Origin: Dermanyssus gallinae
Taxonomy: Eukaryota > Arthropoda > Arachnida > Mesostigmata > Dermanyssidae
Length of the DNA stretch: 64,000 nt
Reading direction: 5' to 3'
Assembly (NCBI GenBank): GCA_003439945.1
Contig: QVRM01002429.1
Location: 62,001 to 126,000 of the forward strand
Positions within the stretch are counted from its first letter, which is position 1. Each line of letters starts with the position of its first letter. Positions 1-10,710 of the stretch are shown here, piece by piece. The notes below the pieces were generated by a model. The model ran no database searches. It was not told the DNA's origin and saw nothing but the letters and a program-made list of their open reading frames with translations. Both the position numbers and the translations under genes were made by a program.

Positions 1-564
1 AGCGCGCTATAATAGAGTGGATAACATCAAGCTCAACGACGCGTTATTGTCTAGCCGACAAAGTCACCCGTGCTGGTTGTTATCTAAACGAAAGCGCATT
101 CTGAAGGGCTTCAGCCTTACAGATGGGCAATCCGCTCAATGTTTGGTTAATTTTTAATTTTCTAATAACTAGTAAGATGTGCATCGCGGCGGGATTGATA
201 ACGGTTTTTAAACTGGCTTTTTCTTTTTTTTTCGCTCTGAAATTTTGCGTACATTTTGGGTAAGCTGAAAATAGACCTACGTTAAGAACCAAATATGTGA
301 TCTGACAACGGCGGAGAACTTAGAAAACTGTCATAAAAATCGGCCGTTGGATTTCTATAGCGCCGGATCAGTACTTACTTCTAATGACTCCTGTCTACAC
401 AAGCAGAATAATTTTCTCGACCCAGCATAACATAGTTTCACTTTTACAAGTCAACCTACACAACAAAAACAAAACAAATACCTACTTCTAGAATCAATCC
501 AGGATTAACTTACGCTTCTAAATGCCCTTACAACATTTTTCTGCGCTATTTGTATTTTTTTTTT
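1..564. other. Left-edge intergenic or intronic DNA
   Basis: I see no gene, RNA or clear repeat in the first 560 bases. If the CARP gene extends left of 10.3 kb, this is its intron. The right edge, a T-run at about 555-564, is likely the A-rich 3' terminus of the minus-strand R1-like element that follows. Confidence 0.5.
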
Positions 565-739
565 AAGAGGACTAACTGGAAAATGCGGTTGCACACACGG
601 ACACCACTGCAGGGAGTTCCTGCAAGTGTGGGCCGGTAGTGTGGGGCTCCAACCCACTAAAAACCAGTCATGTCCCCGTCCCCCAACTAACCGGGAACTG
701 CTTGCGCATGCATCAAACAGTCAGAGGGGGCGAGTCTTC

Positions 740-3700
740 TTACTCCTGGCGAAAGTTGTCCTTGGGAGCTGCAGGAAATCGCAAAAGTCGCAGCTTGTTG
801 GCCGATGTCTTAGCTTGTAAAATCTTGTTAAAAACCGCTGTTGTCAAGTTCCAGTGTTCCAGAGATTCTGTCATCTTCAGAACGACGTCGCGTAGATTAA
901 AAATGCGCGCATTCATTAAAGTCCTCAAGGGGTGACGCTGTTCCGCCCATGCGGGACACGCCAGAGCTGTGTGCTCTGGAGTGTCCTCAAGTCCATTGCC
1001 GCAGTAGACGCACATGGGGCTGGGGGCCTTCCCGATCCTGAATAGGTACGACTGAAAGTCGCCGTGCCCCGTCAACATCTGGGTGGTGTGGAAGGTGAGC
1101 TCCCCACCGGGCCGGTACAGCCAGTCCTTGATGTTAGGGACCAGCTTGCGGAGACTGGCACCTGGGTCCCCCTCCGCCAGGCCATCCCACTCCTCTTGCC
1201 ATAGCTGCAGTGTGTGTTGCCGTGCCTTTTCCTTCTTAAGGCTCTGGTCGCCCCACAGGCGGCGGCGCTCTTCTGCCTTCAGGTCCCATGGGATAGTGCC
1301 CGCGAGCACGAGCGCCGCCGCTGTGCTAACCGTGCGGTACGCCATGGTGACCCTGAGGGCTCCGACCCGTTGAGCCCGCCGTAAGCGGATTCTATTTGCC
1401 TTAATCTTCAGAGCGTTGGTAGGCCAGGCCGGAGCCCCGTATAAGGCGACTGACTCGGCCACGGACATAATAATCCTTCTTCTTGTTTGTTTAGGGCCGT
1501 ATGTGTTTGGCATGAGGCGCGCGAAACTATTGGACTATTGATCTTCAATGCCTTTTCTGACGCCCGCCGTAGGTGTTCAGTACCCCGGAGGCCCCGGTCC
1601 AGGAAGACCCCGAGGTACTTTGTAGTATTGACTACAGCAATCTCCTGGTCCTCCAGGACAAGGCGCGGCGGGGGCAAGCCCCTCCGACCCACCAGGAGAC
1701 CAGCTTCGCTTTTAGCGGGGGCCAGGGTAAGCCCCGTTATTTGCATCCACCCCGTTATTTGCGCTATGTCGAAGAAGGCTTCATTCGCACGCGCCCCAAG
1801 CTGGCCCATTGTCCGGGCCTGGACGGTGAGGACCAGGTCGTCAGCGTAGACGAGGGGTTCGACTCCGGGTGGGAGATCCCCCAGCCGCAGCATATCATCG
1901 TACGTGATGTTCCATAGCAGGGGGCCTAGTATTGAGCCCTGCGGCACCCCTGCGGTCATGTTAAAAGTTTGGTCGTGTGAGTGGATAATCCTGTCGTGTA
2001 GGTAGCTCGATAAAATCCGTCTTAAGTAAAAGGACACCCTTTTCCTGTGGAGAGTATCGAGGATGACTCTCCACGGGAGGCTATTAAAAGCGCTCTTCAC
2101 GTCCAGTAGTATTGCTAAAAATAGATCTCGGCGTCCGGGCGGGGAGTCGCGAATGCTTTCGGCCTTTAGTTGGATTTTCTTTATCGCTGCAATGGTGGAG
2201 CGACCTTTACGAAACCCATATTGGGCCTCGGAAAGGAGGCCGTTCTCCTCCGCGAACTCTCGGAGTCGTGCCTCTACGATAGACTCGAAGGCCTTGGCCA
2301 GGGAGCCGAGAAGGCATATGGGCCGGTACGAGCCGGGGCCCTTAGGTATTAGCACGAGGTCCGCGGCCTTCCATGCGGTAGGGAACAAGCCCGATCGAAG
2401 CATCTCCGTCGCCGCGGCGGCCACCGCCTCTGGGTATTTCTTCAGCAGGAGCTTAACCGCGAGGACGGGGATCCCGTCTGGGCCCGGTGCCTTTCCTGGC
2501 TTGAAGCGTTCCCCCCGCTGCGAGAACTTCGTGCGGGGTTACCTCTGGTATGCTGTCCTCAGATCCCCCTGTGTCTTCTAAGTACGGGGTTCGGTCAAAG
2601 GGCGGGTGCCGCGGGAAGAGTGCCATAACTGCTTCCCGGGTTTCCTCCGACGTAAGCTCCACCCTTCGTTTGAAGGGGGAAAACCCCGCACCATCTTATA
2701 CGGGCGGCCCCATGGGTCGTCCTCCAGCTCTTCGAGAAACGCTCTCCAGGAGCGTTCCTTGCTCCTGAAGATTTTCCTACGCAGGCAGGCTCGCAGCCTT
2801 TTATATTCCGCGCCGTATTGCAAGGCAACTTGCCCCTCAGGCGCGGCTCGCCGAGCGCGGGTGAGGAGACGCCGTGCCCGGATGCACCTTTTCCTGAGGC
2901 CACCTATTTCGCTTGTCCACCAGTTCTTCGGGGTCCTTCGATGCAACCGGGGTGCTCCGCGGCCCGTGACGACTCTACAGACGGCCTTGAGGAGGTTTTG
3001 GAGGCCCGCGGGTGTTGTTGGCATCCCGTCCTGGTTGATGAGGGTCCTAAGGGACTCCCGGATCTCGTTGACCCCCTGGCGCCTGGTTGTAGGACGAAGC
3101 GTTATGGGCGGTCCCTCGCGGGAGATGGTCACGTGAAACTCAAGTATATGATGGTCACTTACCGATTCCTCGTCTAGTAAAACCTTCCAGTTTAAAATCC
3201 TATGTGCTTCCGTTCTTCTTGTTATTGTAAGATCGATGCACGAGGTGTGCCCAGCTCTGTGGAAGGTGGGCGTACCCGTGGTAAGAACAACTAGGTCCTC
3301 CGCCGCCAGCCACTCGAGGACGGCGTGTCCTCTTCGGTTGGTGGCCGTAGAGCCCCATGTAGTGGAAGCTGCGTTAAAATCTCCGGTTAAGACTAGAAGT
3401 GGCACGTCGTTTCGGTTAAAAGACTCTGTCAAGTTGTCCAAAAACCTATGAAAGTCTTCGAGGGGGGCGTTGGGACTACAGTAGCAGGAATAAAACCGCC
3501 CAACGCCCGTTAGATCCACCCAAGTAAAACCGTACCCGCTGCCGTGTCCGGAAACCCGGAGGCGACAGCGGTTGTCTAGTAAAATGCTTGTCAAATTGTT
3601 TGCTTCTGTAAAAAGGTCCGGGGTGTCTTTTTTCGTCCACCGGGCGTTGGGCTCACTGAGAACTAGCAGATCTGCCCCAGACCTGCTACTAATTTCCTGG

Positions 3701-3765
3701 AGCATGTTGTGGGCACCCATGCTCCGGTTGCAGTTCAGCTGTAATGCTTTAAGAGTAGTTGTCAT
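740..3765 (-). pseudogene. Retrotransposon ORF2: APE endonuclease, RT and CCHC, frameshifted
   Basis: ORF2 can be read from an ATG at 3763-3765, 93 nt past the ORF1 stop. The endonuclease domain looks intact: N11, E38, GDFNA at 128-132, CIDLT at 176-180 and SDHH at 203-206, matching the APE/EEP catalytic set. The frame is lost near 2665, resumes in another frame to about 2510 and shifts again into the RT core. There KAPGPDG, the fingers motif YGFRKGRS, LDVKSAF (first catalytic Asp), GVPQGS and YADD (nt 1837-1848) are all present. A third break near 1510-1540 leads to the last 257-codon frame, with a C-X2-C-X9-H-X4-C knuckle at nt 956-1012. The product would nick target DNA and prime cDNA synthesis. 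As it stands, the copy is dead in ORF2 unless another copy supplies protein in trans. Confidence 0.85.
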
Positions 3766-3857
3766 ATACGTTGTTTGAGATTCGCCCGTGTTTGACTGCT
3801 TTGTGGATCGGGAGTCTATGGGAGGAGATGGTTGCCCCCTCTTTCGACTTCTTTGCG

Positions 3858-5579
3858 TTACCAGGGTGAACCCGTCCTGGTCTGAGCGCCTCTGGGGTGG
3901 TCTCCCGCTGTGGGGAGCACCGTGCTTTGGTCGGGCGCAGACCCTGTCGAGGGGGGCGGCAGCCTGCCTCGGTTGCCAGACTGGTTGCCGCCGCGGCGAA
4001 GCTCTGCAAGTTGGGCTCTGTACGTAGGGCAAGCAGCGGCGTTGGCCGCGTGCCCCTCCTCGCCGCAGTTGTAGCATTTGGCGTTTTGAGTGCATTCCCT
4101 CGACAGGTGCCCCAGTACCCCGCATTTGTGGCAGCGCCTGGAGGTCGCCGCTTCAAATGTGCACGAAGTGGTTGTGTGCCCTACTCGCTGGCACTTCTGG
4201 CACGTGGGGACGGTGATCCATTCCACAATGGGGCAGGATAGCCATCCCAGTTGGACCCGCTTCAGGTCCAGCGCTCGACGGGCATCGGGCGGCGCCACAC
4301 GGACGAGCGCCGACCATCTTTCGGTAGCCCCCTTTCGAGGGGGGTCCACCATTAGTGGCCCGTCAAATCGAGTTCCTCTGCGGAGCGCCTCCTCGACTTC
4401 CTTTGCCGTTGTCCCCTCCATGATGTCTCTAACAATCAGACGCTTGAGGGAGGACCGATCGAGGCTCGCCTCGCCCTCCCCGGCCGCCTGAAGGGCACCG
4501 AGGAATGCGCTGGCCCCTCCTGGCGCCGCCTTCGTCACTACAAGTCTCACGTCCCCGCTGGGAAGGTGTTGTGCCCGTTTGACCGAGACCTTGTAGGAGC
4601 CGGGGTCCACCTTGGCCCTAAGATCCCTAATGGTCTCTGCGTAGGTCTTCCCTTCCTTCTTTTTAAGTAGAACGGTAGTCGTTGGCGTGGACGTGGGACT
4701 TTTTGAAGCCTCGGCAACCCGTTTTCCCGCAACGGGGGTAACTGCTAGGCGCAGCTCGTGAGTGCGGGCTAGGCACTCGAGGAGCTTGTCGACTTCCGTC
4801 CGCTCTCCCTCGCTGGTCATGTAGCAAGGGATCGCCGTTAGGTCTTCTGGTCCCATGAGGGCCTTCGCCTTTATTAGTACTTGCTCCAGGAGAATTTTGT
4901 GCTGGAGCAGCGTCGCGTCTTTGGGGAGCCGAAGTGCCACCAGCGCCCTGGTAGTCGGCTCCCCGTCGTCTCCCGACTCCGTTATTCGGCGGGACAGTAC
5001 CACGCCTGCCTTGCTTCCGGCTTCCCCGGCAATGCCCTGGAACTGGCAGGCCATGTTCCTCCAAGTGGCACTGTCGGATGCGTCCCCCTCCCTGGCCACA
5101 AGCACCCGGAGGGGACTATCCCTTGTTATGCTGGCTCCGAGGGTTGTCACCCTCGTGTAGACAGCTGAAGGCCAGTCTACTGAGAGGAGGCTTTTGAGAT
5201 CCTCTTCGGTGTCGCAGTCCTCGATCATTTTATTGATCTTTTCGGCCTGCCTTTCCAGGGCGAAGCCTTCTGGGGTGCATTGGCATCCTGAGTCCGTTGC
5301 GTTGTTTTCCGTTTGTGTGCCTGCGTCCGTTCCTTCTGGCCTGTTTAGTGCCACTTGAGCCCTCTTTACAGCCGCCCGGAGTTGCTCCGCCAGAATCTTC
5401 ACGGCCGTATGTAGAGTTTTTCGTCCGCTGACATAGGCGCAGAGCTCTCTTGTCAGTTCCGCGACGTCGGAAAGGCCACCAGGGAGTGCCGTTGAGGGCC
5501 CGCTATCCTCCTCTTTGGCGATAGTTTGGGTGGCCACGGGCCCGGGCTTATCATGGTCCTTTGGGGACGAACGGAACAT
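3858..5579 (-). CDS. Retrotransposon ORF1, gag-like nucleic-acid-binding protein
   Basis: This is an uninterrupted 573-codon frame starting at an ATG at 5577-5579. Residues 460-517 hold three CCHC zinc knuckles; the first two fit C-X2-C-X4-H-X4-C and the third has a longer last spacer. Residues 1-300 are acidic/basic mixed with no clear membrane or signal segment. Known ORF1 proteins of this group bind the element RNA and form the RNP used in target-primed reverse transcription. The C-terminus looks unusual: the last 70 or so codons end in a proline/serine-rich tail, while the frame used by ORF2 is also open from 4125 and encodes GFTLVTQRSRKRG near 3873-3835, which resembles the end of some gag-like ORF1 proteins. 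A late frameshift in this copy, or an ORF1/ORF2 overlap, is therefore possible. Confidence 0.85.
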   Translation of the reverse strand: MFRSSPKDHDKPGPVATQTIAKEEDSGPSTALPGGLSDVAELTRELCAYVSGRKTLHTAVKILAEQLRAAVKRAQVALNRPEGTDAGTQTENNATDSGCQCTPEGFALERQAEKINKMIEDCDTEEDLKSLLSVDWPSAVYTRVTTLGASITRDSPLRVLVAREGDASDSATWRNMACQFQGIAGEAGSKAGVVLSRRITESGDDGEPTTRALVALRLPKDATLLQHKILLEQVLIKAKALMGPEDLTAIPCYMTSEGERTEVDKLLECLARTHELRLAVTPVAGKRVAEASKSPTSTPTTTVLLKKKEGKTYAETIRDLRAKVDPGSYKVSVKRAQHLPSGDVRLVVTKAAPGGASAFLGALQAAGEGEASLDRSSLKRLIVRDIMEGTTAKEVEEALRRGTRFDGPLMVDPPRKGATERWSALVRVAPPDARRALDLKRVQLGWLSCPIVEWITVPTCQKCQRVGHTTTSCTFEAATSRRCHKCGVLGHLSRECTQNAKCYNCGEEGHAANAAACPTYRAQLAELRRGGNQSGNRGRLPPPSTGSAPDQSTVLPTAGDHPRGAQTRTGSPW

Positions 5580-5740
5580 CGCCGAAGTAAATAAATAAAT
5601 AAAATAAATAAATTGAATTAATAAAAGAGGGATAAAATAAATAAATATAAATATTAAAAAAAAAAAAACTCCCGCTGGGATTTGAACTTCGTTCTACTTG
5701 ATCGAAGTCCGAGGCGTTGCCCCTGCACCGCCGGCTATTT
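5580..5740 (-). promoter_or_regulatory. Retrotransposon leader: tRNA-like segment, T-run, ATTT-rich tract
   Basis: Read on the minus strand, 5735 to 5671 resembles a degraded tRNA: an anticodon-arm-like CGGACTTCGATC and a B-box-like GTTCAAATCCC. It is followed by a T-run of about 12 (5659-5670), which would terminate RNA polymerase III, and then ATTT-rich DNA up to the ORF1 ATG at 5579. The second large element (54.2 kb) has the same order. The function is unknown; it may be a Pol III-type internal promoter, a captured SINE, or a tRNA-like target site. Confidence 0.45.
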
Positions 5741-6200
5741 ACACTCGCACAGTGTCTATTACCACCTCTAACCACAGCTTGTGGTGTGTGGCAGATATAC
5801 ACACTAGTATATACACTTCGAGCGCGTTATATACACGAAAGCACCGCGGCAGCACGAACTATGTACACTTGCAGGGTGTATATACAGAATTATATACACT
5901 GGCCTAACTGCGCTAGTCAGCTAATGCCACTTGTAAACAAGCGAGCCGGTAGCGCCGGTCGTTCTCAAACGTTCGAAATCGAACGCTCGATCTCGCTGCG
6001 TAAACTTTGCGTCAAAAAACAGTTTTACGGTGTCTTTTGCAGTTTTTCGAATGTCACGCCGGATTCCTAGCGGTAGACCAGTGGGTGAATATCCATCTAA
6101 CTACATAAACGTATACCGCCGGCGCAATATGTGAGGAGAGACCAATATCTGTGTAGGCCTCTCGACAATAAGAGTTAACATAGCTGTTTTCTTTCGTCCT
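5741..6200. other. No gene; short TATATAC-rich stretch
   Basis: This 460-bp stretch has no recognisable gene. It carries several scattered TATATACAC-type steps (5790-5900) and a cluster of AACGTTCGAA-like palindromic words near 5970-5992. Similar words lie the same side of the other large element (near 53948-53985). Confidence 0.4.
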
Positions 6201-6219
6201 CCAAAATTTGACTCGGCAG

Positions 6220-7350
6220 AGATCGCGGATCTGGTGAACCAGGTTTCGACTTATCTATGCCAATCATCGCCGGTGGCAACTTTAACGCACATATGATGGT
6301 GGGGCTACTATTCATGACGAACGAGATGCTACTCCAGTTTGAAATCCTTTAGTCTGACATATGCAAATGCGCGCCAAGACCACAAGTATGTAAGTCATAT
6401 CGGAAGCAACACCATTGACCCACTGTTTCATAACCTTGTCGATGGCGAAGTTAAAAGCTTCGTCGTTTTTGAGGTTACTGTTTTTTTATGTTCCCGAGGC
6501 AACACCTACCGGTGTCAGCAATAGTAAATATCTCGGATATACAGGAGAAACAAAAATGCGATCTACACTCGGTTAATTTGAGATTTATGAACCTTTAACT
6601 TTTAGCGGTTGATAGCCTTGAGGTGGTGAGTGACATGCAACCAGGCCTTCCGCAGTGGTCCTGACGCACCTCCCGATACTGAAACAAGTCTGCGAAGAGG
6701 TCAATAAGCAGGTCGAAGTAAAAGACACCCTTCTTATGAGCTCGAAGTAGTGCCACACAATTCCGAACCATAAGAGCGAACCACGCCTGGCTCCAATGAT
6801 TGAGCGCCCGCTCACGTTAAAACAGGCTTATATATTTCTGCCCTTTGAGATAGGAGAAGTAAGTCGCGTCCTGCACTTTTTCCAGGAGGAAAACCTCGGG
6901 ATCTGTAGGTAAAGCTATGCAGATGCGCAGAAGTCAATAACTCTCTCCTGAGCATAATTTCGAGCTTCTTTGATAATTTAACAGGGTAAGCGGGATTTGT
7001 TGCGCTCAAGACAAAATATGAGAACCCCGCAAGAGTTTCACTAAGCTGCCACTCCTTTACTCTTCTGCTCTCCGATTTTATTGGCAATATTCGACAGGAT
7101 TATTGAAAGACTATAGTTGTGATGTGCGCAGATGACATCGTGGTTGCTCATCACGACCTGGATCAGAATGCATAATACAAAGCGAGTACTTTTAGTATCG
7201 ATGCGGGTCAGAAACTTAATGCCAGGCTGTGCACCAGTTGTTGAGATAATTCGATTGAGGTTGAACACGCCGCGCACAATATCATTCGAAAACTTTGTCT
7301 CGAAGTAGGAAAGTAAAGTTGAAAGTGCATTTCAGGTGTGTATGAGGTAT
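6220..7350 (+). pseudogene. Non-LTR endonuclease/RT relic
   Basis: This is a heavily decayed plus-strand LINE fragment with no long frame. Around 6260-6294 the text reads PIIAGGNFNAHM, the GDFNAH motif of APE-type endonucleases with Asp changed to Asn. Around 6394-6440 SHIGSNTIDPLFHNL matches the downstream S-T-I-D block. Around 7124-7170 CADDIVVAHHDLDQ matches the RT A/YADD motif. Between them the frame is broken many times and most of the RT fingers and palm is missing or unreadable. The order (endonuclease then RT) supports one element in plus orientation. The family cannot be named. Confidence 0.45.
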
Positions 7351-7799
7351 CATACGTCTACCCGCCTAGTTGTTACGAAGAAATCGCTACACTGCCTTCT
7401 TTCGAATAGCCGAGAGCAGTGGATACCAGTATAGACATCAATGATATATGTATACTCATTATGAGTGAAATATTTCTGATGATTATGAGGAAGGTACCTA
7501 TCCCTCTATCTGTATAAGCTTTTTGTTTCGAATATGAACAAACATTTGCTTTCATTTATAAATACATCTGCGTTAAATATTCTCTGAAGTTTTCCACCCT
7601 GTGTTCTAAGCAACCTTCGACGGCGTCGTCGCTGGTGTTCTAAAACGAAACACGTTTTTAGGCTAAGTTACCACCAATAAATCAGGATCGATAGTTCAGA
7701 ATTGAACATTTTAAGGAAGTTGCTTCTAATTAAAGTCTATACTCCGACTACTACAGGCTTGGAAAAGCCGTGAGGCCTAGCTTACATGCGCTGAAGGTC

Positions 7800-8000
7800 G
7801 AACATGTTAAATATCATTGGTTTCCCCAACAGTCCATGTGGCAGCATGACCGCCAACTCTCAGTGGTACGGTCACCATCTACTCTCAATGAACATTGCTC
7901 AAAGAAAATTTGACCAACAGCGGGGATCGAACCGGTGACACCCCTACGGGTGAGCCAGGGTGTCACGACGAGTGCACCATTTCCCTAGATCCCGCCGCCA
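7800..8000 (-). mobile_element. tRNA-derived SINE, family 2, copy 1
   Basis: On the minus strand the 5' end (near 8000) begins with a TGTGGCGGCGGGAT word in the A-box position. It continues to a B-box, GGTTCGATCCCC (near 7930), then a tRNA-unrelated body ending in an ACTGTTGGGGAAACC word near 7832-7818. A second copy with the same order lies at 61388-61588. A Pol III-transcribed SINE mobilised by LINE machinery is the simplest reading. Confidence 0.6.
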
Positions 8001-8016
8001 CAACACTGATAGTCTA

Positions 8017-8194
8017 GTAAAGTTTTCGGGCTGACCCTCAGCCAAGATTTAACGTCCACAAAACTGTTTTTCACATTGCTTCATAGACGGACCCCCATAA
8101 ATACAAATGTGCAACGGTGGGACTCGAATCCGCGCACCTATGTGTCTCCACCGGTTGCGAGGCGCAGACTTAAACCACCAAGCTACTGTGCTCG
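8017..8194 (-). mobile_element. tRNA-derived SINE, family 1, copy A, with 16-bp TSD
   Basis: The element is flanked by a perfect 16-bp direct repeat, acaacactgatagtct, at 8001-8016 and 8195-8210. This is a target-site duplication of the length made by LINE-mediated insertion. On the minus strand it starts with a tRNA-like head (A-box area near 8175, B-box-like GATTCGAGTCCC near 8119) and ends with a body containing GGCTGAGGGTCAGCC near 8045-8030. It sits between a family 2 SINE and copy B of its own family, so it is the youngest of the three insertions. Confidence 0.7.
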
Positions 8195-8230
8195 ACAACA
8201 CTGATAGTCTACCTTAACTAGACCTAAATG

Positions 8231-8400
8231 TTTTCGGGCTGACCCTCAGCCGACATTTAACATCCACAGGACTGCCTTTGCATTGCTTCGTGAGACGGAC
8301 CCCAAAAACACAAATGTGCGACGCTTGGGCTCGAGCCCGTGTACCTATGTGTCACCTCTAGTCGCGGGGCGGACACGACTGCAGCACGCGATCGAGCTCG
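8231..8400 (-). mobile_element. tRNA-derived SINE, family 1, copy B
   Basis: It has the same head-and-body order as copy A: a B-box-like GGCTCGAGCCC near 8324-8340 and the same 3' body word GGCTGAGGGTCAGCCCG near 8250-8234. It is more diverged in the tRNA head. It was already present when copy A inserted beside it. Confidence 0.65.
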
Positions 8401-10287
8401 GCCTAAATTAGATCTAAAACAGCAAAACCGAGCCACGATACGAAAATTTACTAAAGAGCGACTTGCTTACAAAGTTTCACGTTCGATCGAGCAATCCACG
8501 AAGTTAACGGTAGACTCAGGCCGCGTCTAGGCGATAAATGCACTGTAAACATAGTGTCTAGCTAAATGGGCGCATGCATATTTTACTTGCATCCCCTGAT
8601 TTAACGCATGCAATGTCCGTGCTCGGCTCTAACAATGCTAAGTGATTCGAGCATTGCACCAGACACCTCTCTATGCAACAATGGTGGCATCGTACTTAAT
8701 GCCTGTATCCGATTCGACATATTGGCTGATGGTTTAGGGCGAAATTAGAGGCTGCTTAGCTGCTTGCTCTACCAGCGTAGAATAGTATCTATGACACTAT
8801 TCCATACAAACTGGCACTCATTTCGTAGAGCTGGTGTATACTCCGGTAACATAGAGCAAGATTTTACGGGAAAAAAAATAGAGAAGCATTGGAAGAAAAA
8901 CAAACTAGTTTTAGTCCGAAACAGGTCCCAGAAGCCAAACAAAGCGCGTATGCAAGAAAGATACGTCTTCACACACAATATGGTTATATACTCGCACACG
9001 CTATGCTGTCTGTTGGTCGCAATTCTGCCCCGATTGAAGCGATCGTTGAAAGCGGTCAATCTCCGTATTGCCTTGGACCACGAGCGATATTAGAGCGCGG
9101 TACAGATTGGGTGTTTTGAATCGTTTAGCGGCTCGTATACATGTATGTTTGGGTGAAGACTGCGTATCGGAATCACGAGCAAAGCCTGGAAGCGCTTGCT
9201 ACACAATACAAAGTTATATATTGTTGGGCACTGTCGCGGGTCAAAGTCAGCCGGCTGACCGAACTGTGCTGAATTGATATTAATATTATGACAAAGTCAT
9301 CCTCTTCTTATGATGAAAACGTCTACGTAAGTGCCATGTGCGTATTTGGACAGGAGTTTAAGAGACGACCAACAGCAATTTGGAAGATTGCATGCACTTT
9401 TATTTTTCAAACAGCCACAAATGACCACCGTCTGCTTATGCGTTAACCAGTAATCAAACACGATAGAAAGCTGTTCGGGAATGACGAGCTCGCGAGTGTG
9501 CTAAATGAGTTTTACAGCCGCAAGCTTTTCTATGTGTCCAAAATAAAAGTAGTATTTGCTTTATACACAAGCCTTAATTCGCTGTTTAGACTTGACAAGG
9601 AACAAACACGCAGCTACGAGCCCAAAACTAAGTACTGGTAAACTTGCGATTTAGAGTAAACAGCAACACACAAATGAACGATATTTGCGCTCATAACTCT
9701 TCGAAAAAGTTATACAACACTTGAAGGAAATTATTTAGTGAAAGTTCACGCTCTGTCGCCGGTTGACGCTAACATTACCAATACAGTTAATAGAAGCGAA
9801 CAGGCTAAATAGTAGTGGCTCCAATAAACAGTAAGCTAAGGGATCCTAATTTATAGAACCGAGCAAGCTCGTGGGTCCTATAAACAGCAACCCGAAGAAT
9901 ACCAGAGTATTTTCATAGATATTTATTAAATAACCTCTTTTTCTCAAAGTATCCATGGTAGTTCCATAAGCCTATCACATTATTTTGTAGACCTTCATAG
10001 GTGAGTATCGAAATCTCATCTATCTTGGAGCTTTTCTTGAAGTGTTGTCATGGTCGTAGAAATAAAAACATTCATTTCACATGGTACGTACGCTGAGCGC
10101 CAGTACCTCAGTACAAACCTTTTCGAGGCAGTCCCCCTGATTAGTACACAGATAATTAGCCTAATGGAGGAAGTTCCAATCGCAAACAGCGAAATCTTCT
10201 AAAACTCGTTTCCGCCCTCTCTCTCAGTGGATAGCTGTAATAGATCTAGTCACTAACTAATTCTAGTAGAAACGAAACAGCACTTAC
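8401..10287. other. CARP intron, no further feature seen
   Basis: I examined both strands and found no recognisable domain, RNA gene or long repeat over about 1.9 kb. The frames at 8764-9277 (up to 109 codons on either strand) have no recognisable motif and look like chance frames. A following CARP exon would be expected on the minus strand somewhere to the left; none was recognised here. Confidence 0.4.
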
Positions 10288-10424
10288 CCTGGTTTTATCA
10301 ATTTGCAGAGCTTGCAGCTGTGGGTCGAACAGCAGATGCTGGGGGTTGATATCGATCGGTGATTGTCGTCGTCCTTTTGTACACAGGTGCCAGTCTGGGT
10401 TAAGTAGACCCCAGAAGTCTGGAC
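10288..10424 (-). CDS. Carbonic anhydrase-related protein, internal exon
   Basis: This 137-nt exon is bounded by an acceptor ending TTTTTCATTAG at 10425-10435 and a donor AGG|GTAAGTG at 10288/10287. It encodes 45 codons plus the end of a split Gly codon. Peptide words include FWGLLNPDWHLC, KGRRQSPIDINP and LLFDPQLQALQIDK. The alpha-carbonic anhydrase start region with GRRQSP and LLFDP is characteristic of the CA10/CA11 and insect CARPA/B proteins, secreted CA-like proteins that have lost zinc-binding histidines and are known in vertebrates as neurexin ligands. The catalytic-site histidines would lie in later exons, so loss of activity cannot be checked here. Entry phase is 1 and exit phase is 0. 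Its partner exon is at 39811-39861. Confidence 0.92.
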
Positions 10425-10664
10425 CTAATGAAAAATCATAAACAACAGTAACCGGTAAGAGAACGCAAACATATTTTAGAAAAAAACAACCTAAGACGTA
10501 GAGTAAAAATGAACAGATAAAGCTATAAACGCTTGAGACTCTGTCCACACGGCAAGTCATACGGCATATATTGCAAGGCTAGCGTGTGAAATGATTGCCA
10601 CCTTTATATATATGATAAATGGCCTATTAGCAACCTCTCCTCTGCACCTACATGTGTATAGCAC

Positions 10665-10670
<6 letters not shown>

Positions 10671-10706
<36 letters not shown>
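10671..10706. repeat. (AT)18 microsatellite
   Basis: This is a perfect AT dinucleotide run of 36 bp in the CARP intron. Confidence 0.95.

Positions 10707-10710
<4 letters not shown>

Larger units (their letters stand above)
565..5740 (-). mobile_element. R1-clade-like non-LTR retrotransposon, near full length
   Basis: This is a two-ORF LINE running right to left. ORF1 (3858-5579) is gag-like with three CCHC knuckles. ORF2 (about 740-3765) carries, in order, an APE-type endonuclease, a reverse transcriptase and a C-terminal CCHC motif, the classic order of the R1/Jockey/I group; the endonuclease and RT motif spelling is closest to R1. The 3' end on the minus strand runs into an A-run at about 555-564. 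The 5' leader contains a tRNA-like segment, a T-run and an ATTT-rich stretch (5580-5740). ORF1 is intact but ORF2 has at least three frame breaks, so this copy cannot make a full ORF2 product. No rDNA flank is seen, so it is not in the canonical 28S site. Clade assignment is inference from motifs. Confidence 0.85.

Noticed and set aside
1083..3778. Several plus-strand frames up to 176 codons
   Set aside because: They are shadows of the R1-like ORF2; no independent motifs.
8107..8200. Functional tRNA gene
   Set aside because: The B-box is present, but the acceptor and T stems do not pair and the unit is repeated with a SINE body at 8.23 and 18.56 kb.
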